From positions 1 through 7,663 of the forward strand of contig JBCCYM010000076.1 of the NCBI GenBank assembly GCA_039190005.1: a DNA stretch of 7,663 nucleotides, in the 5' to 3' direction. This document shows positions 1 through 5,892 of the stretch, in pieces (positions within the stretch are counted from its first letter, which is position 1; each line of letters starts with the position of its first letter). Position numbers and translations under genes: made by a program. This DNA comes from JBCCYM01 sp039190005. Lineage in GTDB: Bacteria; Pseudomonadota; Gammaproteobacteria; UBA12402. Under the pieces are notes generated by a model. It was not told the origin of the DNA. It was given only the letters and a program-made list of their open reading frames with translations, and made no database searches.

Positions 1-2
1 GA

Positions 3-161
3 TATTGTAACATTTTTTTGAATCCATGCAATTTTTTATTAGTAGAAATCAATAGGTTTGAAAACCGAATTGATGCCAAAGCCTGTCGAAAGCTTGTTAG
101 TCAACTAATAGCGACCATTTCAGTAATTTCAGGGGTTATTGATTTGGTATTGTTTTTTTAA
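3..161 (+). CDS. Possible 3' end of an unrecognised ORF (partial)
   Basis: Reading frame 3 is open from the window edge to a TAA at 159-161, 52 codons. The C-terminal part reads ...NRIDAKACRKLVSQLIA and then a short hydrophobic tail ending IDLVLFF. I do not recognise the family. There is no good internal start: no ATG lies in this frame, so if it is real it begins upstream of the window. In DNA this AT-rich a run of 52 codons can occur by chance, and the next 180 bases are clearly non-coding. It could equally be decayed coding sequence or intergenic DNA. Sequence to the left of the window would settle it. Confidence 0.2.
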   Translation, partial: YCNIFLNPCNFLLVEINRFENRIDAKACRKLVSQLIATISVISGVIDLVLFF

Positions 162-223
162 GCAGTAAAATTAATGGGTTATATTTTTAATGCGGGAACT
201 CTGGTAATTCTGATAATTTTTAT

Positions 224-251
224 TTCACTTTTTAAATGAATCTGTTATAGT
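224..251 (+). promoter_or_regulatory. Extended -10 promoter for the secreted barrel-like gene
   Basis: A -35-like TTCACT (224-229, 4 of 6 to consensus) is followed after 16 bases by TATAGT (246-251). A TG at 243-244, one base before the -10, makes an extended -10 element. Transcription would start near 257-258, giving a leader of about 90 bases before the ATG at 347. This is inferred from motif match only. Confidence 0.4.
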
Positions 252-256
252 CTCAT

Positions 257-292
257 CTTGCCGTCAACTACGACTTTTAGGTTTAAGGCAAG
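257..292 (+). promoter_or_regulatory. Leader hairpin at the predicted 5' end of the mRNA
   Basis: CTTGCC (257-262) is complementary to GGCAAG (287-292), a six-pair stem closing a loop of 24 bases. AAC and GTT inside the loop could extend the pairing. The foot of the stem falls at the start site predicted from the upstream promoter, so the transcript would begin with a hairpin, an arrangement known to protect mRNAs of abundant outer-membrane proteins from 5' decay. It does not reach the ribosome binding site. Confidence 0.3.
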
Positions 293-346
293 CACGCTTA
301 CTCCGGAATCGAATAAATAAACAAACTGATTTGAGGTAATTTGCTG

Positions 347-874
347 ATGAAAAAAATATTTTTACTACTTTGCGGACTGTTGATTATTTGCAGGTTCTCA
401 TCAATATTTGCTTACTCATCTGTGTCTAATATTTCAGTGAAACATTGGGGTATTACGGCGGGATATGATGACGCGGTAAAAGGGTTTACTGCCGGCGTAT
501 CTTATTTCCCATGGAATAATGTTACTGTCGCGCTCTCGGGTAATACTGAATGGGTAAATGGAGGGCATCCAAAACAATATTTTTTATTAGGTAAACTTGG
601 TTTAAGAAAATCTGTTTTGCATCAATCCTACCTCACTTTTGGCGTGAACGGGAATTTTGGTTACAGTAACGGCAATAATATCTCAGGATTTGGTCACCAA
701 TATCTTATTGGCCCTTACGTTGGCATTGATCATTATCTTACACGTAAAATACTACTTTCCTTGACAGCAATGCCGTACAGTTACCAACGTTTCACGAGCG
801 GTATAAGTAAAGGTCGAATTGTGCAAGGTGTGTTCAATACTGGCGCGATAACTATGTCTTATTTATTCGGTTAA
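347..874 (+). CDS. Small secreted beta-barrel-like outer membrane protein (unrecognised family)
   Basis: This encodes 175 residues starting at ATG 347. A GAGG at 333-336 sits ten bases before that ATG, so it is preferred over the in-frame TTG at 341. The N-terminus is a typical signal peptide: MKK, a hydrophobic stretch at residues 4-15, and a likely cleavage after IFA at residue 22. Cys15 is preceded by Ile, so it is not a lipobox. The mature part has no hydrophobic helix. It has alternating polar and hydrophobic runs rich in Gly, Tyr, Phe and Asn (for example around residues 34-38, 48-56, 60-66, 94-108, 122-132 and 136-146), as expected of amphipathic strands in a barrel of about eight strands. 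It ends MSYLFG, close to but not exactly the C-terminal aromatic signature of outer-membrane barrels. I cannot assign a named family; OmpW- or OmpX-like size is only a comparison. It appears to be monocistronic, with its own promoter and a repeat element after it. Confidence 0.7.
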   Translation: MKKIFLLLCGLLIICRFSSIFAYSSVSNISVKHWGITAGYDDAVKGFTAGVSYFPWNNVTVALSGNTEWVNGGHPKQYFLLGKLGLRKSVLHQSYLTFGVNGNFGYSNGNNISGFGHQYLIGPYVGIDHYLTRKILLSLTAMPYSYQRFTSGISKGRIVQGVFNTGAITMSYLFG

Positions 875-890
875 AATAGGTATTGTTTAC

Positions 891-959
891 CCTAAAAACC
901 ATCCTTCGACAAGCTCAGGAACCGCCCTTCGACAAGCTCAGGGACCGCTTGTGGTTTTA
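891..959 (+). repeat. Composite repeat element, copy 1 (tandem 23-bp units in AAAACC/GGTTTT arms)
   Basis: Two tandem 23-bp units, at 903-925 and 926-948, differ at one position. Each contains CCTTCGACAAGCTCAGG followed by RACCGC. They are enclosed by short inverted arms, AAAACCA (895-901) and TGGTTTT (952-958). The left end reads CCTAAAAACC (891-900), and the reverse complement of that same 10-mer forms one end of the copy at 2176-2254. It lies entirely between genes. The core resembles dispersed REP-like repeats that are abundant in many bacterial genomes. No transposase is encoded nearby. Confidence 0.75.
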
Positions 960-1021
960 AAGTTAAAGTAAGAATAATTTGACTTGTTCTCATAAATCAA
1001 AATAAAATTAAAGTAAGAATA
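958..1021 (+). repeat. 19-bp direct repeat pair around the sugE promoter
   Basis: TAAAgTTAAAGTAAGAATA (958-976) recurs as TAAAaTTAAAGTAAGAATA (1003-1021), 18 of 19 identical and 45 bases apart. The -35 hexamer lies between the copies and the -10 hexamer forms the start of the second copy. A paired operator is possible, but the two units may also come from a simple local duplication. Confidence 0.6.
979..1008 (+). promoter_or_regulatory. Sigma-70-type promoter for sugE
   Basis: TTGACT (979-984) and TAAAAT (1003-1008) are separated by 18 bases and each match consensus at five of six positions. The start site would be near 1015, leaving a leader of about 40 bases. The only Shine-Dalgarno candidate in that leader, AGGG at 1035-1038, is 16 bases from the ATG, so translation initiation may be weak. 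No guanidine riboswitch was recognised in the leader. Confidence 0.5.
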
Positions 1022-1054
1022 TTATATTAATTTTAGGGCAAACTTTTAATTATT

Positions 1055-1372
1055 ATGGCGTGGATACATTTATTAATTTCCGGCGTACTTGAATGCGTTT
1101 GGGCTGTGGGCTTGAAATACACCCATGGTTTTTCACGTTTATTTCCCAGCGTAATCACGGTTATCGCGATGGTATTGAGTTTTGTGTTTCTTGCTTCAGC
1201 ACTCAAAACATTACCGATCAGTGTCGCTTACGCGATATGGACAGGTATCGGCGCGGTTTGTGTGGCGACTTATGGGATACTTATTTTCCACGAACCAGTC
1301 AATGTGATCAAAATTGTTTGCATTGCTTTGATTGTAGCAGGTATTATCGGTCTGAAAATAACGACCGCGTAA
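1055..1372 (+). CDS. sugE: SMR-family guanidinium exporter, SugE/Gdx type
   Basis: This is a 105-residue, four-helix inner-membrane protein of the small multidrug resistance family, a length standard for the family. It matches the SugE/Gdx branch rather than EmrE: the essential membrane glutamate is Glu13 in LECVWAVGLKYTHGF, followed by the KYTHGFSRL loop typical of Gdx, and AYAIWTGIGAV in helix 3. SMR proteins work as antiparallel dimers that exchange protons for cations. Characterised Gdx members export guanidinium, and some homologues give resistance to quaternary ammonium detergents. Substrate here is inferred from the subfamily motif. Gdx genes are often under guanidine riboswitches; I saw none here. 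Neighbours are unrelated, and bioY downstream has its own promoter, so this is probably a single-gene unit. The only ATG that preserves helix 1 is the one given. Confidence 0.92.
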   Translation: MAWIHLLISGVLECVWAVGLKYTHGFSRLFPSVITVIAMVLSFVFLASALKTLPISVAYAIWTGIGAVCVATYGILIFHEPVNVIKIVCIALIVAGIIGLKITTA

Positions 1373-1375
1373 GTA

Positions 1376-1404
1376 TTGACCTTACATGTATCAATAGATA
1401 AACT
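1376..1404 (+). promoter_or_regulatory. Candidate promoter for bioY
   Basis: TTGACC (1376-1381) and TAAACT (1399-1404) are spaced by 17 bases, beginning three bases after the sugE stop codon. The -35 is five of six to consensus and the -10 is four of six. The predicted leader is about 95 bases long. Confidence 0.4.
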
Positions 1405-1474
1405 AATTAATGTAGCTAAATAGATAGCATATTGTAATGTTTATTAACAGATCAGCGTTTGTAAAAAAACTTGA

Positions 1475-1500
1475 TCTTTCTGTCATTCCCGTGAAAGGAG
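1475..1500 (+). promoter_or_regulatory. bioY ribosome binding site inside a small hairpin with repeat-like loop
   Basis: The strong Shine-Dalgarno AAAGGAG (1494-1500) is seven bases before the bioY ATG. Its first half pairs with CTTTC (1476-1480), as CTTTC/GAAAG, across a 12-base loop. CTGTCATTCCCG (1480-1491) is also found exactly at 6713-6724 in the 3' repeat cluster, so the site may derive from a dispersed repeat. The stem is short and its stability is doubtful. Confidence 0.35.
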
Positions 1501-1507
1501 CTAAACA

Positions 1508-2095
1508 ATGAATATTTCTTTAAATGTAAAACAACCGTTAAAAAACAGATTTTTAACATCTGCTAAGCCATTGTTAATGTGGCATAAAATCACCTTAACA
1601 CTGCTTGCCAGTATTTTTATTGCCATCTGCGCTCAAATTCAACTTCCACTTTTTCCTGTGCCAGTGACCATGCACACCTTTGCTGTTTTATTGATTGCCA
1701 TGACCTTGGGTTGGCGATTAGGCATATCAAGTGTCATTGTTTATCTTTTAGCCGGGCTTTCTGGTCTACCTGTTTTTTCCGGTTTGTCATCTGGCTTACA
1801 TGTTTTTCTTGGGCCAACTGGCGGGTATTTAATTGGTTTCATTGCGATGGCGTTTGTCAGTGGTTTCTTAGTGGAATATGGTTGGGGTAAACACTTTATT
1901 ACGGTGCTACTGGCGGGTTTATGTGGCTCTATTGCTTTATATGCCATTGGCTTGCCTTTATTAGCCATTTATGTCGGTTTCTCTCATATGCTGGCACTTG
2001 GTTTTATACCCTTTCTGTTAGGTGATGGTTTAAAAATACTCTGTCTCGCGGTCATCATCCCGTTGTTCTGGCAAAAAAAGAAAAGAAATAGCTGA
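1508..2095 (+). CDS. bioY: Biotin transporter BioY (ECF S component)
   Basis: This encodes a 195-residue integral inner-membrane protein, about the usual BioY length, that binds and takes up biotin. Family signatures are present in order: PLFPVPVTMHTFAVLL (residues 47-62), GLSGLPVF (83-90), GPTGGYLIGF (102-111) and PFLLGDGLK (168-176). About six membrane helices are predicted by eye, ending in a basic tail QKKKRNS. The start is supported by a strong AAAGGAG seven bases upstream. No BioM or BioN (ATPase and T component) lies nearby, so it either works alone, as reported for solitary BioY proteins, or shares a general ECF energising module encoded elsewhere. The first 25 residues are longer and more polar than helix 1 needs. 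I saw no convincing BirA operator upstream. Its presence suggests that the organism scavenges biotin but says nothing about whether it also makes it. Confidence 0.93.
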   Translation: MNISLNVKQPLKNRFLTSAKPLLMWHKITLTLLASIFIAICAQIQLPLFPVPVTMHTFAVLLIAMTLGWRLGISSVIVYLLAGLSGLPVFSGLSSGLHVFLGPTGGYLIGFIAMAFVSGFLVEYGWGKHFITVLLAGLCGSIALYAIGLPLLAIYVGFSHMLALGFIPFLLGDGLKILCLAVIIPLFWQKKKRNS

Positions 2096-2175
2096 CTTTC
2101 TTAACCGTTAGTTAAATATTAATTTTAGAAATTTACCCTATCTACCTGTTTAAATTAGTAATTTCTGCTTACCAT

Positions 2176-2254
2176 AAAAAACCGCGGTGGTCCCTGAGCT
2201 TGTCGAAGGGTCGAAGGGTTGCGCTCTCACCTGCCGCCAACCGCGGTTTTTAGG
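2176..2254 (-). repeat. Composite repeat element, copy 2 (inverted orientation)
   Basis: Perfect 12-bp arms AAAAACCGCGGT (2177-2188) and ACCGCGGTTTTT (2240-2251) enclose a 51-base interior. The interior contains the core in reverse, TCCCTGAGCTTGTCGAAGGG (2191-2210), plus a partial duplication TCGAAGGG (2211-2218). Read on the minus strand, the element starts CCTAAAAACC, exactly as copy 1 does at 891-900, and has the core and then a GGTTTT-type arm in the same order. The two copies are therefore the same composite element in opposite orientations, not just shared cores. The stem can extend past a bulged A at 2239. Confidence 0.75.
2177..2251 (+). terminator. Possible bidirectional terminator formed by the repeat arms
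   Basis: The 12-bp stem is GC-rich at its centre (CCGCGG). It begins with five A and ends with five T, so RNA from either strand would have a hairpin running into a U tract. It lies 81 bases after the bioY stop and would insulate bioY from the trk operon. The 51-base loop is larger than usual for an intrinsic terminator, although internal pairing could shorten it. Confidence 0.35.
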
Positions 2255-2286
2255 ATATCATCTTGAGTCATAAAAAGCTTTTGTTT

Positions 2287-2307
2287 GCGTAAAATATGGC
2301 GTAAAAT
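2287..2307 (+). repeat. Short tandem GCGTAAAAT repeat upstream of trkA
   Basis: GCGTAAAAT occurs at 2287-2295 and again at 2299-2307, 12 bases apart, with flanks also similar (TTGCGTAAAATA, TGGCGTAAAATC). TAAAAT in the second copy could serve as a -10 element, but no good -35 lies at the right spacing. It is the only structured sequence between the composite repeat and trkA, so it may contribute to the operon promoter. Confidence 0.3.
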
Positions 2308-2354
2308 CAGGAAAATTATTTGTTGTTGTCAATTATAGGTAATGCAAAAATAAA

Positions 2355-3740
2355 ATGAAAATTATAATTCTTGGCGGGAATCGTGTTGGTGGCGCGCTGG
2401 CAGAAAATCTCGCTCATGAAAATCATGATATTACCGTTGTTGATATTAGCTCCAATTGTCTAAACGAACTTAAACACCGTTTTGATATTCAAACTATTTA
2501 CGGTTCAGGTTCACATCCCGATATTCTTGAAGCGGCAAATGCCGCTGATGCCGATCTACTCATTGCCGTGACTGACAATGACGAGGTAAACCTGGTCGCC
2601 TGTCAAGCGGCTTATTCATTATTCAATGTGCCAACTAAAATCGCCCGTATTCGCGCCACACAATACATGAACTACCCCGCTCTTTTTGGCAGTCAGCATC
2701 TACCGGTTGATGTGTTTATTAGTCCTGAGGAATTGATTACCGACAGAGTTAAACAATTAATTGAACATCCAGGCACATTACAGGTACTCAATTTTTCTAA
2801 TGGTCAAGTCAAACTTGTCGCGGTCAAACCCGTGTACGGTGGTCCACTGGTTAATAAGACTGTGGCTGAAATACATGATTTTGTCGATGTCGAAACCCGC
2901 ATTGTTGCCATTTATCATGGCGGTCATCCGATTGTGCCCAATGATGATACCATCATTCAAGTTGGCGATGAAGTTTTCTTCTTAGCTGCCAGCAATGATA
3001 TTAATAAAACCTTGACGGCGCTGGGGCGTTCGGAACAGCGTTATCGCAGTGTGGTCATTGCCGGTGGTGGCAACATTGGTCTTCGTTTGGCTAAAGCTCT
3101 GGAAAAAGATTATCAGGTCAAGGTGATTGATCGGAATAAAAAGTGTACCGATAGAATTGCCGCTGAACTCGATCATGCCACTGTTTTACATGGCGATACC
3201 TCAGACCGCGAGATGCTCATTAATGAAAATATCGAAAACGCGGATGTCTTTGTTGCCGTGACCAATGATGATGAAAATAACATCATGTCATGTATGCTAT
3301 CGAAACGTTTAGGTGTACGTCGCGTTATGGCGTTAATCACGCATACCGCTTATGTTGATCTGATTGAAGGCAGCGACATTGATATTGCCATATCGCCACA
3401 ACAGGCGACAATCAGCGCTATTCTCAGATACGTTCGGCGTGGTGATATTGTCAATGTCTATTCATTGCGTCGTGGCGCGGCGGAAGCGATAGAAATTATC
3501 AGCCATGGCGATAAAAACAGTTCAAAAATTGTCGGTCGAACCGTTAAAGAAATCAAACTGCCGCCCGGCTCGATTATCGGCGCGGTCACACGCGGGGATG
3601 AAGTTATTATGGCTTATGACGAACTCATGATTGAACCAGACGATCATGTTATTTTATTTGTCGTCAACAAAAAACACACACAAGAAATTGAAAAACTATT
3701 CCAGGTAAATCTGGGATTTTTCTCACTGTTAAAGAATTAA
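2355..3740 (+). CDS. trkA: Trk potassium uptake system NAD-binding regulatory protein TrkA
   Basis: This is a 461-residue cytosolic protein, full length for gammaproteobacterial TrkA (458 in E. coli), with the duplicated RCK plan. RCK-N1 is residues 1 to about 125, with the acidic end of strand 2 at Asp30. RCK-C1 runs to about 225. RCK-N2 begins VVIAGGGNIG (233-242) with Asp259. RCK-C2 runs to the end, with VGRTVKEIKLPPGSIIGAV at 393-411. TrkA tetramers form the ring under TrkH and gate it in response to nucleotides. The second dinucleotide motif is intact (GGGNIG). The first reads GGNRVG (7-12) in place of GAGQVG, losing the middle glycine of GxGxxG. ISPQQATISAILRYVRRGDIV near 347-367 is strongly TrkA-like. 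A weak AGG at 2337-2339 is the only Shine-Dalgarno candidate. It is the first gene of a probable operon, with trkH nine bases downstream. Confidence 0.97.
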   Translation: MKIIILGGNRVGGALAENLAHENHDITVVDISSNCLNELKHRFDIQTIYGSGSHPDILEAANAADADLLIAVTDNDEVNLVACQAAYSLFNVPTKIARIRATQYMNYPALFGSQHLPVDVFISPEELITDRVKQLIEHPGTLQVLNFSNGQVKLVAVKPVYGGPLVNKTVAEIHDFVDVETRIVAIYHGGHPIVPNDDTIIQVGDEVFFLAASNDINKTLTALGRSEQRYRSVVIAGGGNIGLRLAKALEKDYQVKVIDRNKKCTDRIAAELDHATVLHGDTSDREMLINENIENADVFVAVTNDDENNIMSCMLSKRLGVRRVMALITHTAYVDLIEGSDIDIAISPQQATISAILRYVRRGDIVNVYSLRRGAAEAIEIISHGDKNSSKIVGRTVKEIKLPPGSIIGAVTRGDEVIMAYDELMIEPDDHVILFVVNKKHTQEIEKLFQVNLGFFSLLKN

Positions 3741-3749
3741 TCGTCCAAC

Positions 3750-5195
3750 ATGAGAGGCCAAGCAATCATAAAAATCCTCGGCGCGCTGCTTATGTTTTTC
3801 AGCATGACCATGATTCCACCGATTTTTATTGGTTATGCTTACGCTGACAGTCAGCCAGGACCATTTTGGATCGCGCTTATTGTTACTGTCAGTTCTGGAT
3901 TTTTGCTTTGGTTCCCCACCAGACATTCAAAGACAGAACTCAAAACCCGTGATGGTTTTTTAATTGTCGTACTTTTCTGGACAGTATTGAGTCTATTTGC
4001 TTCCATTCCGTTAATTGTTGGACCACACTTGTCGTTTATTGATGCCTTGTTTGTCTCTGTTTCTGGATTCACCACCACCGGTATGAGTGCGATTCAATAT
4101 CTGGATCGTATGCCTCACGCTATATTGTATTATCGACAACAGCTACAATTTATCGGCGGCATGGGTATTATTGTCTTAGCTGTTGCGATTTTACCCATGA
4201 TCGGCGTTGGTGGTATGCAACTTTATCGCGCGGAAACACCTGGACCAATGAAAGATGACAAACTAGCGCCGCGCATTGTACAAACAGCAAAAATCACCTG
4301 TTTTATCTATGTGACTTTGTGTATCTGCTGCTTTTTTATCTATTGGTTATGTGGTATGAAATTATTTGACGCGGTTTGTGAAAGTTTTTCAACAGTGTCA
4401 ACTGGCGGTTATAATATTCATGAAAGTAGCTTCGCCTTTTATCAAAGCCCACTTATTCGCATCACGGGTATTGTATTTATGGCACTTGGCGGCATTAACT
4501 TCTCCCTACATTATATCGCCATTGCCCATGGCAAACTCAAACGATATTGGCAAAACCTGGAATGCAGAATGTTCTTAACTATTGTGTGCACCGTCAGTAT
4601 TATCATTAGCATTGGGTTGATACTTCGTAATTACTATCCGGTAAAAGGTGAAGCGATTATGAATGGTTTTTTTAATACGGTTTCTTTAATGACCACCACC
4701 GGTTTCACCTATGGTTCATATAATGAATGGCCGGGCTTCATGCCAATTTTATTGATGATTTGTTGTTTTATCGGCGCTTGTGGTGGTTCTACCAGTGGCG
4801 GTTTGAAAGTCATTCGCTTATTAATACTGCAAAAACAGATTAATCGTGAAGTGAAACAGCTTATTCACCCTCACGCGGTGTATCCATTAAAATTGGAAAA
4901 TAAAGTCTTACCGGTTGAAATTATTCAATCCATTTGGGCTTTCTTCGCGGTGTACTGTACCATCTATGTTGTCATTATTATGCTATTAATGATGGATGGG
5001 ATGAACTTTACCTCAGCGTTTGGTACCGCGGTAGCTTCCTTTTCTAACACGGGTGTTGGCATCGGCGATTACGCTTATAATATGCATAGCGCGACAACAC
5101 TTTCAAAAACAATTTGTATTTTCGCTATGCTGGCGGGACGACTTGAAGTCTTCACACTGCTGGTCATTTTCTCGCGTAGCTTCTGGAGACGATAA
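3750..5195 (+). CDS. trkH: Trk system potassium channel subunit TrkH
   Basis: This is a 481-residue inner-membrane protein (E. coli TrkH is 483) that forms the potassium-conducting dimer gated by TrkA. Four pore repeats are visible with their filter loops: SGFTTTG (105-111), STVSTGGYN (214-222), SLMTTTGFT (312-320) and SFSNTGVG (430-437). The filter glycines would be near 111, 219, 318 and 435. The gating segment after the third pore, IGACGGSTSGGLKVIR (341-356), matches the TrkH loop that moves on opening. FIGGMGIIVLAVAILP (134-149) and the C-terminal GRLEVFTLLVIF (463-474) are family signatures. The start lies nine bases after the trkA stop. There is no clear Shine-Dalgarno, which suggests translational coupling to trkA. 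All filter glycines are present, so the channel should be functional. Adjacent trkA and trkH make this a complete channel plus gating unit; no TrkE-type ATPase is in view. Confidence 0.97.
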   Translation: MRGQAIIKILGALLMFFSMTMIPPIFIGYAYADSQPGPFWIALIVTVSSGFLLWFPTRHSKTELKTRDGFLIVVLFWTVLSLFASIPLIVGPHLSFIDALFVSVSGFTTTGMSAIQYLDRMPHAILYYRQQLQFIGGMGIIVLAVAILPMIGVGGMQLYRAETPGPMKDDKLAPRIVQTAKITCFIYVTLCICCFFIYWLCGMKLFDAVCESFSTVSTGGYNIHESSFAFYQSPLIRITGIVFMALGGINFSLHYIAIAHGKLKRYWQNLECRMFLTIVCTVSIIISIGLILRNYYPVKGEAIMNGFFNTVSLMTTTGFTYGSYNEWPGFMPILLMICCFIGACGGSTSGGLKVIRLLILQKQINREVKQLIHPHAVYPLKLENKVLPVEIIQSIWAFFAVYCTIYVVIIMLLMMDGMNFTSAFGTAVASFSNTGVGIGDYAYNMHSATTLSKTICIFAMLAGRLEVFTLLVIFSRSFWRR

Positions 5196-5222
5196 CAACA
5201 CATTAAACCTTATAGGATTATT

Positions 5223-5876
5223 ATGATCACCCAAGAATTAATCACCAAAATCGCTATTATATTGATTCCACTGATTTTCGCCATCACGGTACACGAAGTC
5301 GCTCACGGTTGGGTTGCCAGTAAATTTGGTGACCAAACGGCAAAAATGCTCGGTCGCTTAACACTGAATCCGGTAAAACATATCGATATACTTGGCACGA
5401 TCATTGTGCCGATAATACTCTTAGCGCTCGGTGGCTTTATTTTTGGTTGGGCAAAACCTGTACCTATTTCACCGCGAAACTTTAAAAATCCGCGACCAAT
5501 GATGGCAATCGTCGCCGTGGCTGGTCCAGTATCCAATCTGATTATGGCAATACTATGGGCGATTGTCGCCAAGATTGGCTTGATGATACAGGCGGATAAC
5601 ACGCATTTAGCGGCACTTACGGCGATAGGTTTTGCCGGAATAACCATTAACGCGTTTATCGGGGTACTTAATTTACTGCCCATTCCGCCACTTGATGGTG
5701 GTCGAATTGTTTCCAATATTCTACCGCCAAAACTCGCTTATTATTATGATAAACTAGAACCATTTGGCTTCTATATTTTGATAATACTGATTATCACCGG
5801 CATATTATCCCATATTTTATTGCCCATAACCTTGACCTTAATTCACAGCATTGCCGCTTTATTTGGCATTTTATAA
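5223..5876 (+). CDS. Site-2 protease family (M50) intramembrane metalloprotease
   Basis: This is a 217-residue polytopic membrane protein of the compact M50B group without a PDZ domain. The zinc motif HEVAHG is at residues 24-29, in the first membrane helix (ligands His24 and His28, catalytic Glu25). The third ligand is Asp158 in NLLPIPPLDGGRI (150-162). LGRLTLNPVKHIDILGTIIVP (43-63) and AGPVSNLIMAI (100-110) are typical of the family. All catalytic residues are present. AGGA at 5214-5217, five bases before the ATG, supports the start. It lies 27 bases after trkH and 16 before the glycosyltransferase start. Members of this group are widespread; most substrates are unknown, and they should not be equated with RseP, which is larger and has PDZ domains. 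A role in the potassium system is not shown by the sequence; operon position is the only link. Confidence 0.9.
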   Translation: MITQELITKIAIILIPLIFAITVHEVAHGWVASKFGDQTAKMLGRLTLNPVKHIDILGTIIVPIILLALGGFIFGWAKPVPISPRNFKNPRPMMAIVAVAGPVSNLIMAILWAIVAKIGLMIQADNTHLAALTAIGFAGITINAFIGVLNLLPIPPLDGGRIVSNILPPKLAYYYDKLEPFGFYILIILIITGILSHILLPITLTLIHSIAALFGIL

Positions 5877-5892
5877 GCTACTAAAACGACTT

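Noticed and set aside
79..98. Decayed copy of the repeat core (CCTGTCGAAAGCTTGT)
   Set aside because: Only scattered matches to the core, with rearranged order; not enough to call it a family member.
877..894. Small hairpin TAGGTA/TACCCTA as a terminator for the barrel-like gene
   Set aside because: Short, contains a bulge and is followed by A rather than T residues on the coding strand.
891..948. CRISPR-like reading of the tandem repeats
   Set aside because: Only two adjacent units with no spacer between them, no cas genes, and the same core occurs dispersed in other gaps.
960..1054. Guanidine riboswitch upstream of sugE
   Set aside because: Neither the paired ACGR-loop hairpins of the guanidine-II class nor a long structured ykkC-type aptamer is visible; the leader is short and AT-rich.
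1093..1401. 102-codon ORF overlapping sugE in another frame
   Set aside because: It is a shadow of the SMR gene, with an irregular Cys- and Arg-rich composition.
1405..1475. BirA-type biotin operator upstream of bioY
   Set aside because: TTGTAA-like fragments occur (1432, 1459), but no partner half-site in inverted orientation at the expected spacing.
5303..5716. 137-codon minus-strand ORF within the protease gene
   Set aside because: It is antisense to a clearly conserved M50 gene with intact catalytic motifs and has no family resemblance.
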